Below the pieces are notes generated by a model. The model worked only from the letters and a program-made list of their open reading frames with translations. It ran no database searches and was not told the origin of the DNA. A stretch of DNA of 64,000 bases from Pardosa pseudoannulata (taxonomy: Eukaryota > Arthropoda > Arachnida > Araneae > Lycosidae). Positions 1-12,041 of the stretch are shown piece after piece (position 1 is the first letter of the stretch; every line of letters begins with the position of its first letter). The stretch covers positions 55,448,490 to 55,512,489 of the forward strand of contig CM063498.1 of NCBI GenBank assembly GCA_032207245.1. The letters are read 5' to 3'. Both the position numbers and the translations under genes were made by a program.

Positions 1-731
1 TTCAATTCATCGTAATATGTTTCATCATTAAAGGCAGTTTTATTCTACAGTAGACATCTATTTTGGTTTCTAAGATTCTGCATATCAAAATAAAAAAAAT
101 AAAACAAAGGTAAACTATCACTTGATTTAATTATTGACTATTGATAACTGTTGAACATTTATGATAATTGGCTTAAAAGAAAACCAAAATTCAAGATTCA
201 GGGTTATTCAAAGTCAAATTCTTTCTATTCAATGCATAGAGTTAAAACTACTCACTTTATTTAATACAGTTTAATAAAAACAATAATTAGAATTACCAAG
301 AATTCATCTGTTTCCTAAGCTTATTTCTATTTTACTCACGTAAAGTTTTAAGAATCAGATTAAAAAAAAGAACAAATATTAGTAGACTAAAATTATCTCC
401 AGAGATTTTACCCAGTTTCAAAAGATCTCCGCAAATTTGCATTTTACCAACACTCAACAATCAATTTCAAAAGTGAAGCTTTTTTTCTTAAACATCAGCT
501 TCCTTCGTAGAATTCAAGTAAAATTAATGGACAAATGCACAAATTTCGTAACTTTGTGAAGTGCTCAAAAATTTAATTTTACTCTAACGATCTTTTGACT
601 TCATTCCATAAAACGAAACAACGAAATTGTTCAACTATAACACATCTTAAATAAAGTTTATTTCTATGATCCATAACTTTGAAGATAAAGGAAAAATTAC
701 ATCAAGAACTCATTACTATGATAATATATTA
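1..731. other. AT-rich DNA, no gene seen
   Basis: No reading frame longer than about 60 codons, no RNA gene and no clear repeat terminus is visible. The stretch ends at the TA target site of the element that starts at 732. Confidence 0.6.
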
Positions 732-1556
732 CAGTAGAACCTCTTTTTAACGACCCCACGATATAACTACCCATTCGTTAGAACGACCATCTTAAAAAGT
801 CCCAATTATTTTACCCTAGGAACAATATTAATTTTGAATTACAACTACCCCAAGTGTATTATTTTTCGTTAGAGCGACAGCCAATTTTAGTTCTCAGAAC
901 TTATGAGCAAGTGGGCTATTTTAAAATTATTGTACTGTGGTGCAACTTCAAGAAACCTGTACTTCTCTCTTTGTGTTTGCTAAAAGGACCCTTTCGTCAC
1001 GTACGACATTGATGTCCTAGGTAGAAGACACTCCAGGCACTAATGAAATGACCCAGCTCTCTGAGTCAAATTTCCGGATCTTCATTTATCTTTTGATGAA
1101 ATTGTTACGGTAGAGGAAACTTTACAGTACTGCGGAGAAAATTTGAATGAGGACGATTTTATTGCTCGTATTACCAGAAATGAAGAAATCTGAGATTCCG
1201 ACGACGAAGAAGAAATCGTCCAAGCTTTTAAAAAAGTAAATGAAAAAGAAGCCTTCAATGCAATCAATCCCTTTCGTCAATATTTTGAAGGAGAATTTAA
1301 TTCTGAAGATGTTCTTCAAAATCTAACGGATATGGAATCAGTGATAATGAAAAATTCCCAAATGAACTTGAAACAGGCGTCAATCAAAGACTTTTTTTTC
1401 AAAAATTCAGTAATGGAAATACAAATAAATAGAAGTGTTCTCTAGGTATGTACTGTTGCATCATTTCTTTGCTCAATTTTTTTATTATTTTTTCAATTCG
1501 TTACAACGACCATATGATGTTGGTCCCACAGGGGTCGTTATACCGAGGTTCTACTG
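732..1556 (+). mobile_element. Non-autonomous pogo/Tigger-type DNA transposon
   Basis: The element starts with CAGTAGAACCTC and ends with the inverted copy GAGGTTCTACTG. The similarity continues inwards for about 25 bases with a few mismatches (an AACGACCCC-type stretch on both sides). A TA dinucleotide flanks each end (730-731 and 1557-1558), as expected for Tc1/mariner/pogo superfamily insertion. Length is 825 bp, too short for a whole transposase. The last third carries a decayed transposase C-terminus on the plus strand. It is an internal deletion derivative of a Tigger-like element. Confidence 0.85.
1083..1445 (+). pseudogene. Tigger/pogo transposase C-terminal fragment
   Basis: The plus-strand frame with codons at 1095, 1098 and so on reads about 120 residues with a single internal stop (TGA near 1191) and a terminal TAG at 1443-1445. 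It has an acidic stretch (DSDDEEE), then a helical segment containing FRQYFEGEF, then a tail with QASIKDFF. This order is typical of the C-terminus of Tigger/jerky/pogo transposases, whose proteins often end in a K-Q-x-x-I/L-x-D-F/Y-F motif. The DDE catalytic core is absent. The protein is non-functional, and the family call rests on the tail motif together with the flanking termini. Confidence 0.75.
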
Positions 1557-1558
1557 TA

Positions 1559-2090
1559 TTACGCAAGTGTTGACCTAAATTATTTCTGACATTACATCAC
1601 GAGGAATTTACATTAGTTTTGAGTTATCTGCTAAAAAATAGCGGTATACACTTTCGCAAACTTGTTAAGAATTATGTATTTACTCGACTTCTTTTGGGAG
1701 CTCTCAACACGGAAAATGAGCCAAGAAAAACAGACGCTAAGCAAAGCACATTGAACTAGGCAAGAAACTGTCAAATTTATCTTCTTTTTCTTCCTCTATA
1801 ACCCCGATAAAAAACACTGTGAAACCAACTTAAACTCTTTCTTATCTATCCTCCCAAATTACTTTTATCAGGAGAATATAAAATCGAATTTATACAAATG
1901 ATAAAAATTGGAATATAGAAACATTCAAGAATATGTATAATAAATCCAAATCTAAATTCTGCTTTGGAAGAACTATTTGATTTTTTATTTTTTCCTTAAT
2001 TTTTTTAAATTTTGTTTTTTAATTACTTTGGCTTTGCTTTCATATTTTTATTAATTTTTCTGTTGCTGTTTGTCCTACTATTAAATATGC
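1559..2090. other. Intergenic AT-rich DNA
   Basis: Nothing recognisable was found between the Tigger-type element and the Helitron copy. The stretch is short T- and A-rich runs only. Confidence 0.5.
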
Positions 2091-2639
2091 TCTAACCAAT
2101 ATGTAATAATAATCTAAGTTATTTGTCCGTCTGTACTCGAATTTATGAAGCGGTTGGACCTGGAATGGATAGAGACATCCATATTGGATTCTTGATGAGT
2201 TAGGGTTAGCAAAATTCAAAGCGAGTAAAATTTATCTTCTCCTAAACTATCAATCCGATTATAAAATAAATTGATATAAATATGCTTCATATCACAGCAA
2301 AAATATTGTCTTTAAAAAAGTTTGAAATCCACCACTTCCCCCCTTTTCTATCATTTAATGCCATTATTTCAAGCTCTATTTTCCTCGGTTAAGAGCAGGC
2401 GATTAAATTTATCACATAATAAATAGGTAAAAATATTTTTTTCTAGCAGTATGACGTCATTCCTTTAACCATCTCATTTAATCATTTCTTATTTTAAATT
2501 ATTTAAATATCGTCTGCATTATTTTCATACGTTTTATCACTGAACTTAGATTTTGCGTAAAATAATTTTCTTTTATAGACAGTTTCATTTTTTTTATAGA
2601 ATTCTGACAAATCTTTTTGTTCATTTTACTTTTTAAGTA

Positions 2640-3353
2640 AAGATATGTTATTAAAATTAACATTTCTAATATGTTTACGCATTCATTACAACTTTAATCT
2701 TTCTATGAAAGCATCATAGAACTGAAGTTTAGTCTCATCGATATCTGTTAGTTTTTGGAATTCCACTGAAAGCCAATCTAGGAGGCGGATCCGAAGGATT
2801 ATCACAATTAATTTCAAGAAATTGTCTTGCTTGACTGATTCTATCTGTACTACTATCAGAATCGCTACTATCCAGGTCATCTAATAAACTTTCGTTACTA
2901 TCATTTACAGTTAATTCAGTTTCTGATTCCGAGTCACAGTTCGAATCACAATAAATTAGCTCCATACGCTCTGAATTATCCATTATTTATAAGTAAAAAT
3001 ATATTATTCAACTCTTACATCAATAAAATTATCAGGCGGTTACTAAAATATAACCAGAAAGCTATACACTGAAAGATAACAATTCGTCTTCTGATACAAA
3101 ACATGCGAAAAAACCCGCGCTTTTGAACCAATCAGAGTAGAAAATACAATAAACTGAAAACTATCATTTACTGGACATCTATACGAATAATTTGTTACTA
3201 AATTTGGAAAAAATACGGCCGAAAGAGTGCTAGCGAAATAGAAATCAGATTGCCCGTACGAAGTACGGTCAAATGAATAAAGGTCCGAAAGCTGTGCCCG
3301 TACTTCGTACAGGCAAAACAAGGAAGGGGTTAAGTAGTAAAACAGGGAAGGGT
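2640..3353 (-). mobile_element. piggyBac-like element fragment nested in the Helitron
   Basis: Read on the minus strand it begins at a TTAA with the terminus CCCCTTCCTTGTTTTGCC (inner end at 3329), followed by palindromic GTACGAAGTAC-type motifs near 3250-3310. A second, outer TTAA plus CCCTTCC end lies at 3353, so the terminal sequence is tandemly duplicated. A related copy in the opposite orientation starts at 22467 (TTAA, then CACCTTCCCTGTTTT). No matching distal inverted repeat was found near 2575-2690, so the element is truncated. Confidence 0.65.
2686..2983 (-). pseudogene. piggyBac-like transposase N-terminal fragment
   Basis: The minus-strand ATG at 2981-2983 opens an acidic, Ser/Asp-rich N-terminus (MDNSERMEL..., a DSSDSDSSTD run). 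A PPPRLAFSGIPK segment follows. A frameshift then leads to DETKLQFYDAFIER, ending near 2686. An acidic leader followed by a P-rich F-x-G-x-P motif and a helical D-x-x-x-x-F segment is typical of piggyBac transposase N-termini. The related copy at 22847-23110 preserves the same order in frame (IDETK, LQFYDAFIER). The catalytic domain is missing. Family assignment is by motif and termini only. Confidence 0.5.
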
Positions 3354-3670
3354 TTAAACAGTACATTAGGAACATATGTGATAATTTTAAATTTAATCAT
3401 CGATTATTTCTTGTTGCAATGAAACTTTTATCATCGATATTAACAACAAATTATTTTCATAAAAGTCTAGGAGTTTATTACACGGACTAATAAATATCTA
3501 CATTAACAATATCTACATTATAAATATCTACACTAACAAATTATGGAGCGTGTACCAGGTAATTTTCAGTCAAAAAACAAATCATTTTTTACCTACCTCA
3601 TAGAGTACGTTACAATTCTGAAAAATTTTAAATTTTACTGATCCCGTCGTATCACGGGCTATACTCTAGT

Positions 3671-4390
3671 AAAATATAATTAGACTGACGTTATCTGATT
3701 CCTCTCAAACTTTGTTACTCCAAAATTGTAACAGTATTTATTAATCAGTAAAACGGGTTTAAATTAAGCTCTAGATAAATAATGTACATATTACAGCACA
3801 CTTTAATATAGTCTGGATTATCCAGACTCCAGCTAATCCAGAAATGCCACAGTTCTAGTTAATTCCCCTCAAACATTAGAACCATTAAACTATAGGATTA
3901 TACGTTAAAAGTTCTGTTCCCTTGTTGATATCATTGATTTGGTATGTTCTAAAAATTAAAATAGAATGGCGTACTTCCGAATAAATGATTTTGAAGCATG
4001 TGCAACTTATGATATTTTGCATAAAATTCCATGAAATAGATTTATCTTTAAATCATTTCCTCGACGACAAAGTGAAACTTTTCTATTTTCAGAACATAGA
4101 CAATTACATAAATCAATTTCCTGACCACAGAGGATTACGAATAAAATTGCGGGAGTCGAGAGTTCAATTTATTTGGGAATTACTGAGTTTGTAGATTGAA
4201 ATTCGGAAGAGTGTTAAACGGTCGATTTAAATGCAAAAGTATTAGTGTCATTACATTTATAAACTCATGGGCTGTTTAGAGTATACTGAGTGTAACATTC
4301 GGCTGGCATACATTTAATATGTGGGAGAATAGGAAAAATTGGGAAACTTCTTTACTCATTCAGTGAACGTTACAAAGCGTTTATATAAAT
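3671..4390. other. Intergenic DNA, no gene supported
   Basis: A 69-codon plus-strand frame at 3985-4194 has no recognisable domain and is not treated as a gene. Confidence 0.5.
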
Positions 4391-4392
4391 TA

Positions 4393-5169
4393 CAGGGTGT
4401 TTCATATTGAATGGGACAAAAAGAAAGCATGATTGTGAACGTTGTAATTAATATATTTAGAAAATTCAAATTTACTTCAAAACTACATTTATTCAAGTTT
4501 CTACAGGTGTTCAATATGTGCCCCTCCGGTGACACGACAAAATGTCTACACGTAATCAAGCTCCTACAAGCTATATAGTGATAGCATATACCCTGTGATG
4601 ATATTCAACATTGCAGTTATCCGCAGCTTCACTTCCTCTAAGTCCTGAAGAAGTGAACTCACAAACACTTTGTCTTTAACGAAACCCCAAAGAAAAAACC
4701 ACAGGAAGTTAGATCTGGTGATTTCCGCGGCCAATGAAGACATGTCAAATCCTGTAGCTCAGCACGGCCAATCCGGCGATGGGGTACACGTTCGTTCAGG
4801 AACTCAGGTACGTTTTGATTCTACTGTGGGGAGCACCATCTTACTGCAAAATGAAATTATAAACAGCTTCCTACAGCTGGGGAGCAACCACTCAGAGAGC
4901 ACGCCTTGGTAAATGTCCCGTAAATGTCCCAATTAATCGATTTTTGTCTTTGCACAACAGTTACCGAGGCATATTCGAAAACGCAGTACGCTTTCTCCTG
5001 CATGGACGACATTTTGTTTAACAGCTCCTCTAGCGGCGAGTTCGTCATTCGATAATTTTTCCCTGTTGCCAAATAAAACTTGCAGAATAAACTTGTTTCG
5101 GCTAAATAAATCCATTACGGCAGTCACACTGCGCTATTATTTTTGTCCCATTCAATATGAAACACCCTG
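4393..5169 (-). mobile_element. Tc1/mariner-like element with DUF4817-type helix-turn-helix remnant, copy 1
   Basis: Near-perfect terminal inverted repeats begin CAGGGTGTTTCATATTGAAT and run about 30 bp. The element is flanked by TA on both sides (4391-4392 and 5170-5171). The minus strand preserves pieces of the same coding sequence seen intact in the 14883-15430 copy, but with a deletion and frameshifts (about 4857-5127). The family resembles transposons whose transposase starts with the DUF4817 helix-turn-helix domain, which are common in arthropod genomes. Confidence 0.75.
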
Positions 5170-5295
5170 TATTATAATACCACACTTAACACAAGAAAGA
5201 ACCGCATTTAACTACCGTTGTTCCATACTGAAAGTCCAAGTTCAAACTCCTAGGTTATAGTACGGCATGCTAACTACTAGTCCAGAGTTTTTATT

Positions 5296-5730
5296 TAGTC
5301 CTGAGGAAGTGGTCGCACAAACACCTAGTCTTTAACAAAACCTCAGAGAAAAAAAAATCAAGAAAATTTCTTTTCTTCCTGTTCTTTTGTTCTTGCATAA
5401 GTATCCGGTATCCTGCAACTGCTTCACCCACCTGCTTATGTTATGCCGATGCAGTGGTTCTTAACGATATTTCGTGCGAAAATGTCTTTGCACAACAGTT
5501 ACCGAGGAGGTTTTGGCATATTCGAAAACGCAGCACGCTTTCTCCTGCATGAAAGACATTTTGTTTAACAGCACCTCTAGCAGCGAGTTTGTCATTTGAT
5601 AATTTTTCCCTGTTGCCAAATAAAACTTGTATAATTGTAGTTGCAGAATAAATTTGTTTTGGCTGAATAAATCCATTACGGCAGTCACATTCCGCTATTC
5701 TTTTTGTCCCATTCAATATGAAACACCCTG
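5296..5730 (-). mobile_element. DUF4817-type element, truncated copy 2
   Basis: Only one inverted-repeat terminus is present (ATTCAATATGAAACACCCTG ending at 5730, then TA). From about 5296 the sequence is homologous to 4640 onwards of the neighbouring copy. The minus-strand coding remnant (5441-5716) includes the same EKAxCVFEYAKTSSVTVVQRHFRTK helix-turn-helix region. It lies 130 bp from copy 1 in the same orientation. Confidence 0.7.
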
Positions 5731-5923
5731 TATTAATATAATATTGTGAAATTTTCTATTCATGTAAATTGAACTATAACTAAATCGCCTAATCTATACT
5801 AATATTCGAATGAGTTAAAATTTGTATGTAGGAGTAATCTATGAAGTTACGAATCCAATACAAAAAAAAATTGCACAAACAGGAAACTACATTATTTTTG
5901 GTGATATGTTATACCTTCTTTAA

Positions 5924-6861
5924 GGTATCCGTCTACTTTCGGAGAACTTTTTTTTCTTTAAACTTAGAAACTAGTTCATGTTTTTACATTTTTAGATTTA
6001 TTTTTTATATTATCATAGAAAATTGTATTTAAAAAAATTATTCCTGGAGAAGTTTTTATAAAATTTCTAATACATAAAGAAAATTTAGTAAAAAATTCCG
6101 GTTTTTTCAAAAGGTCTAATTTTTTAATAAATTAAATTATTTCAATATCTTTTATGCAACACATTTCTTATAGACTGGACTAGTGAATCACCTAAAATCT
6201 TTGCTTAATTTACATTTGGTAAAAAATTTTGGTCCTTCAAAATCATACACAATGAATTTTTAACGAATTTTCATTACCTTTATATCTAACTATGAGTGTA
6301 ACATCATTAAAATTATCCAAATTTAAAGCTTTTAGGTCATACATAGTAAATACTACCAAAAGTATTCATAATAATTTTCAACAAAATATTTTAAGAACTT
6401 TTTGAGAAATCACATTTCAAGTTTCAACATTTTATTAAAAACAACATTCTGAGGAAAACGCATTCGAAGTTTATGAAAGCAACATTAACAATTAAAAAAA
6501 TTAAAATACATGTTAAAATTTTCCACACTTTCTTGCTTCAAAACTTTCTAATTGCCAAGTTACTACTTGTTAAAAATACTAGAAAAATGTTTAAACTAAA
6601 CTTCATGAAAATTTAAAAAGTTTTGTCCAAAAAATGCTCTTTAAAAACTTTAAATTTACAACTTCCGGTTTCGAAGTCGCTAAATCCGTTTTGTTTTGAC
6701 AGCTGTCACTGATGTTTAAAGAGCTGTAACTTTTCTTTAAAATGCCGTAGAGACAAAATAAAAACAGAGTTAGAAGCCTAAAAGTTTAAATTTTACAATA
6801 GAGAAATAAAAAATTATGTTTATTGGCAAAAAAAATGACGTTTTTAACGTAGACGGATACC
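5924..6861. mobile_element. TTAA-flanked MITE-like element, 13-bp perfect inverted repeats
   Basis: The left end GGTATCCGTCTAC at 5924 is mirrored exactly by GTAGACGGATACC ending at 6861. TTAA lies directly outside both ends (5920-5923 and 6862-6865). Length is 938 bp and no coding remnant was recognised. A TTAA target duplication points to piggyBac-type transposition, but the terminus does not look like the C-rich ends of the other TTAA elements here. Internal pieces of this element (about 6015-6645) recur in scattered form at 20105-21735. Confidence 0.65.
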
Positions 6862-7097
6862 TTAATGAAAATATAATATGTAATTTTATTAAAAATATAT
6901 TTTATTTCATAAGTCTTCAATTTGAAATATCAATGTTTTCCCAATGTATCTGGTAATACAGATGTACTGATGTACATCTGTATAATATGTACTGATAATT
7001 ACAGATGGGTATCACGGGAAACACGACTGCAGAGCTTTTACCAATTTAGCAATACCCGGAAGCACTTGTTACTTACGTAATGCTACGGTCGCAAGTA

Positions 7098-8180
7098 ATT
7101 AGTTGTAAACAACAGCTATAGGAAAAGAACGACGTTGTTCAAGTGGGTCCTCGTAATTTAGAAACAGCTCTCTAGTAGATCTTCAGGCTTGGCCTGCCAC
7201 TTCCAGATGTACCATTTGATCTTGGAGGACATTCCGACCATGATCCTATTTTACTTTGCCCCATCCACCATTTATTGCACAAGGTGGATCTTTCGTTGGC
7301 TTGAGCCACGAACTCGAGATCCTTCATTAGGAGATCGAGGAGTTTGAGGATTGAGCTACCGCAGTTCCGGAGTATCAGTATTTGCAATTAAAGTAGACAG
7401 AAAAAGCGTTGTTCTGCTGATTATATCTGCGCGCTATCAAAATCGTTGGATATAAGTAATAAGCTGAAAAGAACAGCTAGGGAGAAAGAACGACGTTGTT
7501 CAAGTTTATCTTAGTAATTTAGAAGCAGGTCTCAAGCAGATCTTTAGGCTTGGCCTGCCACTTCCACATGTACCATTTGATCTTGGAGGATATTCCGAGC
7601 ATGATCCTATTTTACTTGCCCCATCCTCCATTATTGCACAAGGTGGATCTTTCGCCGGCTTCAGACACGAACTCGAGTTCCTTCTTTATGAGATCGAGGT
7701 GTTTGAGGATTGAGCTACCGCAGTTCCAGAGTATCAGTATTTGCAATTAAAGTAGACAGAAAAAGCGTTGTTCTTCTGATTATATCTGAGCGCTATCAAA
7801 ATCGTTGGATATAAGTTGTTACAATAAGTTGAAAAGAACAACTATAGGAAAAAGAACGACTTTGTTCAATTGGGTCCTCGTTATTTAGAAACAGGTCTCT
7901 AGTAGATCTTCAGGCTTGACCTGCCACTTCCATTGAATCATTTGATCTTGGAGGACATTCCGAGCATGATCCTATTTTACTTGCCCCATCCACCATTATT
8001 GCACAAGGTGGATCTTTCGCCGGCTTCAGCCACGAACTCGAGTTCCTTCTTTATGAGATCGAGGTGTTTGAGGATTGAGCTACCGCAGTTCCGAAGTGTC
8101 AGTATTTTGCAATTAAAGTTGACAGAAAAAGAGATGCTCGGCGCTCTAACAAAATTGTTGGGTATAAGTTGTTACAATTT
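7098..8180. repeat. Three-copy tandem repeat, unit about 365 bp
   Basis: Units begin near 7121 (GGAAAAGAACGACGTTGTTC), 7481 and 7847, giving spacings of about 360 and 366 bp. Each unit contains, in the same order, GATCTTCAGGCTTGGCCTGC-like, CATTTGATCTTGGAGGACAT, GCACAAGGTGGATCTTTCG and ATTGAGCTACCGCAGTTCC. The unit is more GC-rich than its surroundings. Short reading frames exist on both strands (for example minus 7172-7387 and plus 7933-8277), but none matches a family I recognise. Part of a diverged unit recurs near 20740-20840, and pieces recur at 22813-23010. Confidence 0.85.
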
Positions 8181-10265
8181 ACGCAGTCTAAACAACTATT
8201 TTAAAATTTATTTTAAAACTGGGAAAGACAAGGAACACATATTCTTTCCATATAAAAAGTTATATATTTCGCATTAAAGATTATACTGTTTGTGAAATTT
8301 TAACAGTTTATTTTAATTACAATACATCTCAGGCGTAAGAATAGAGTTCTATAGTTTGTGGCACATCGGACGCTTTCTCCATGGTCTTAACAGTAGCCGA
8401 AGAAAAATAAAAATAATGCAAAGTAATGAACTAGAACCGCCAGCAGGAGACACCTAATGCCTCTTCCACACTATGGCCAATTATTCATCACTGCAGTACT
8501 GGCCCTGATGGCGACCTTGGATGATGGTTCACGGGTTGTATCCACATTCGGCCATTAAATGAGCCAAGAGCATGGATGCATCCATAGAGTCTACGCATAC
8601 TTTAGTGGCCCATTTGGATGCCTTTGACGTTTGAAGAAAAACCACTTCCTAAGACATCCTTCGCCAAGGTCATTTTATAGTCTATCATCGTCGACCTCGA
8701 TAAGCCATACCTCCTACACAAAGTGGTAATGGCTTGCAGTGGACCATAGTGTGGAGGGGTCTTCGCGTAGCACGATAGACTCTGCGCCTCAGCCAATGTT
8801 GGGAAAATGTTGCTGTTGTAATTCCACTAATAAATTAATAACAATATTTAATGTACTTTCCAAGTAAGTCTCTATCATATTAAATATGTTGTGCAAATAG
8901 TTCGAACTTTCTTCATTCTAGGTAAGTGCCTAAGTGTGGATTTAATGTGACTTCAATTCTTTGGGATATGATACCTGTCCTTTGAAAGAGAACACCCTAT
9001 TGATGACTCTGGTTTAGCAGTTGCCAAGCAATGCTAAATTCAATGTGCATCCGAGATGTTATCAATGTCATAACAAATATTGTGGATTATCATCTAATTA
9101 AACTCTTCGAACTTGCTATCAACGCAGTTGGAAATTGTGATTTCAGAAACAATTACTGGACTTAAAATCATCGTGTAATAATACTATCTTACTAATAGGG
9201 ATACTTTTATTCTAGACTAGACTACTCAACTTAGTGCCTCGATAATCCGTTAATCGCGATAATCTTCCATTTCCTCTAAATGCTATTATTATTTACTCAT
9301 CCAAATAGTCTAGTAATGCATATATATATACATATGTATTTGAACAACTGTACATATTTCTTCTACATTCGGAAAATATCGAAAAGTTAATATCGTAAGT
9401 TAAAGGATATTTACGATTCCTTCACTTTTACAAGTGGCATAACCCTCAATAATATTCTGCTTTCAGTCTACTGGAAAATTTAACAAAATTAAAAGACTAA
9501 TCGAATTATAACAAACTTTTGGTCAGGAAAATTTAATTTAAAACGACTTTCTAGGAAGTTTTCGAGCGTAACATTACACGAACTCTGAAATCATAGAATA
9601 TTTACCTAAATTTTCTTTATTTGTTCTACTTTAGCAATTTACTTCTCGTTAAATGAGCGCTTGCAAAATTCTTCGTTCGTTATCAGAATATTTTAAAAAT
9701 CCAATCATGCAATATTAACGCTGTAAACTAGTCCCCATAGTTAGAACTTAAAGAGTAATAACTAGTGCGAGGATGCTCAAAATATGCATGAAAAGTTTCT
9801 AAAACTATTGAAATTTGCATAATAAAGTTACCAACAAAAATGTTTACAATAGACACAGAATTAAATTTTCGAAATTTGAATATTTTGAAAGTCAAAATTG
9901 ACCACCATTCTTTTAGAAACAATCGTATTTGTAATCTGTTCAAAAGTAAAATGAAATAATGAAATCTCCTATTACGAAGCACGCAAAAACATAGTTTGCC
10001 ATTTTAAGATAAGTACACATGACATCGTTCGCTAACGCATTATTCCAGAAGCCCTTTTCTACCCATTGTGAAGCGTGTTTTACATTCTTTTAATTAAAAC
10101 CATCGCATGGAATGACGATGTGTACTCCCATGAAGTTTCTATGGCATTAAATGGTACAACAGACTCGGCTCTCGAATGCATACTGGAATACATGGTGTTC
10201 AATTTCTAGCTAACAGAAGATTATTCTGAAATGTATTCTATAAAACACAATCCTGATAGTTTGAT
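8181..10265. other. Unassigned DNA, possible decayed element at 8320-8830
   Basis: A less AT-rich block at about 8320-8830 contains a 64-codon minus-strand frame (8602-8796) with a possible helix-turn-helix-like stretch (LCRRYGLSRSTMIDYK). No family could be assigned. The rest is AT-rich without recognisable genes. Several short blocks of this stretch recur in order at 23112-23540. Confidence 0.4.
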
Positions 10266-10412
10266 TTGGAGAGCTAAGGTCTACAGTTTTGCTACACGAT
10301 AGGTAATAAGATCAGGAATAACTACTTAAAGCCAATTCGAAATAACTGCAAACATCCATGACAGCTGTAAGATTCGAACACATGAATTCAGGAAGAGCAG
10401 CGCTCTACTTAT
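10266..10412 (-). mobile_element. Decayed tRNA-derived SINE
   Basis: It aligns along its length to the minus-strand SINE at 52016-52153 and to the complement of the SINE at 25827. Matching parts are GCTACACGATAGGTAATAAG, then AAAGCCAATTCGAAATAACT, CAAACATCCATG, GATTCGAACACATGAATTC (the RNA polymerase III B-box region) and AGCAGCGCTCTAC. Many point differences indicate age. Confidence 0.65.
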
Positions 10413-11820
10413 ATGGACATCATTAGGTGGGAGTCATGATATTCTATGAATCAGTTAGAGTTCGTTTACAGATTACAAGACCTATGGTCAACATGCCACT
10501 TACGAGATGTAATTACAGAAAGGTATATACTGTTTAGTGCTGTTCCAAAAGGCAACAAATATCTATGTCTGCAGCAAGATTTTAAAACTTCAGAGGCTGG
10601 TACTAAATCATAACATACCACCTACTAAGCCATTCTCTAGTGCTCAATTCTATTATAGAGTTTTGAATTTCAGGACTTCTGATAATTTTGGTTAGAATTT
10701 GAAGCACTACAATGCATTTTTTTTCTGTTTTGACAGCATGATTCCTAAATAAAACAGAGCCTAATGAGTAGTTTAATCACAGCTACAAACATGAATGCTT
10801 ACAGTTGAATCCCAACTCTTGTATTTTCGCATTGAAGAGCAGCCTATTGTGACAGTATCTGTTCTCCTTTCATAGAATCCATTCCAAACAGCACACTTTT
10901 AATCGCCTGAAATGTCCTGTCAACATCTGAATGACATCCAGGAGGTTGAATGGATGTACACTAGAATATGTGGGCTCTTGGGTATATGTTCGCTTGTACG
11001 ATGCTCCCACGAAGTATGTTGAACTGGGAAATTATTACTACTCGTAAAATATGAGTTTCTGCTGAATAACAAAAAAAATCCCTTTCTTAATACACTAGGA
11101 AAATATATGTATAATTTATGTTTTTGACTTAATATATAGCAAAACCTCCTATCACCTCCTTTTCAGAAAAGAAATCGCACAGACTTCTGATTTAAGAATC
11201 GGTCGTGGTAATAACCTATAATTTTTTGACTTCCCACTTCATATTTTCCCTTTTTCAAACAGTAATTCGAAAATACCCCTGTATTAATTAGATCAGAACT
11301 ACCATGATGCCTTAAAAAAGGATATATTTTTTAAAGTTATTAAAAGTTAAAAACAACATTGCTGTATTCCTACAAGTTAGATTAGGAAATATAGAGAACT
11401 ATGCTTGGTATAATAACAATTTTCACATTATTTCGTATCATATTTGTCATCCGCAATCTCAATTCACCCTTTTTTGATATTGAGAAATATATTTGGAACC
11501 CCTTATTAAAGGTGTTAAATCATTTAGTGGTAATCAAATTCTTAAATGCATTATTAGAATTATTGCCCAAAAAAGAACACGCTCGTTAACCGGGGGCGAC
11601 GATCATTAAATACACCGTGGATCAAAAATGTCTACTTAGATCTCATCTAAGAACATAGATGTACCATACTAGTCTTGTTTTGATCTCTTTATCTTATTTC
11701 AGATATATGCTTATTTTACTGGTTTGCTGCGCTATTGTCTATAGTACTACACGAATTCTTTCACAGGAACAATAGTCCTTAGTAAATATATTTAGAGTTT
11801 ATAATTTTAAAAAAAACTAT
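10413..11820. other. Unassigned DNA containing a 200-bp block duplicated at 27.75 kb
   Basis: No gene was recognised. The 10963-11165 block is nearly identical to 27750-27950. Shorter blocks at 10523-10642 and 11317-11353 recur at 23765-23853 and 28025-28065. Confidence 0.5.
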
Positions 11821-11960
11821 CTGCTGATCTTACATTTAAGAATAAAGTATTTTTCAAGCATCAATCTAACAACTCCAAATAAAATGGAAATTTTTCATAA
11901 TACCCGAGCCTTCCTTTCTGGACGATATCAAAAAAATACTGCAAGAAATTGAACACCATT
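11821..11960 (+). repeat. Degenerate duplicate of the LINE 3' fragment
   Basis: It shares with 12660-12770 the order CATTTA-GAA-AAA-TAAA, TCCAAATAAAATGGAAATTTTTC and TAATACCC. It stops before the better preserved coding portion, so it is probably a short duplicate of the same LINE tail. Confidence 0.4.
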
Positions 11961-12041
11961 TTTGACCAGCTTTTCTCAACAGGAAGATCATTTCAACAAC
12001 GTATTATTTCAATGCGACGGTTATTTTGAAAGACACTTTAA

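Larger units (their letters stand above)
2091..3669 (+). mobile_element. Helitron-like element, copy interrupted by a piggyBac-like insertion
   Basis: The 5' part (from about 2100: CTAAGTTATTTGTCCGTCTG and onward) matches the intact short copy at 29615-30274 for about 470 bp. The 3' part (about 3365-3669) matches the end of that copy. The 3' terminus has the Helitron signature: a short hairpin (CCCGT at 3643, ACGGG ending 3658) about 8 bases before CTAGT at 3666-3670. The 5' end is degenerate, so its boundary is uncertain. The roughly 800 bp absent from the short copy (about 2575-3365) is a separate element of piggyBac type. Confidence 0.7.
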
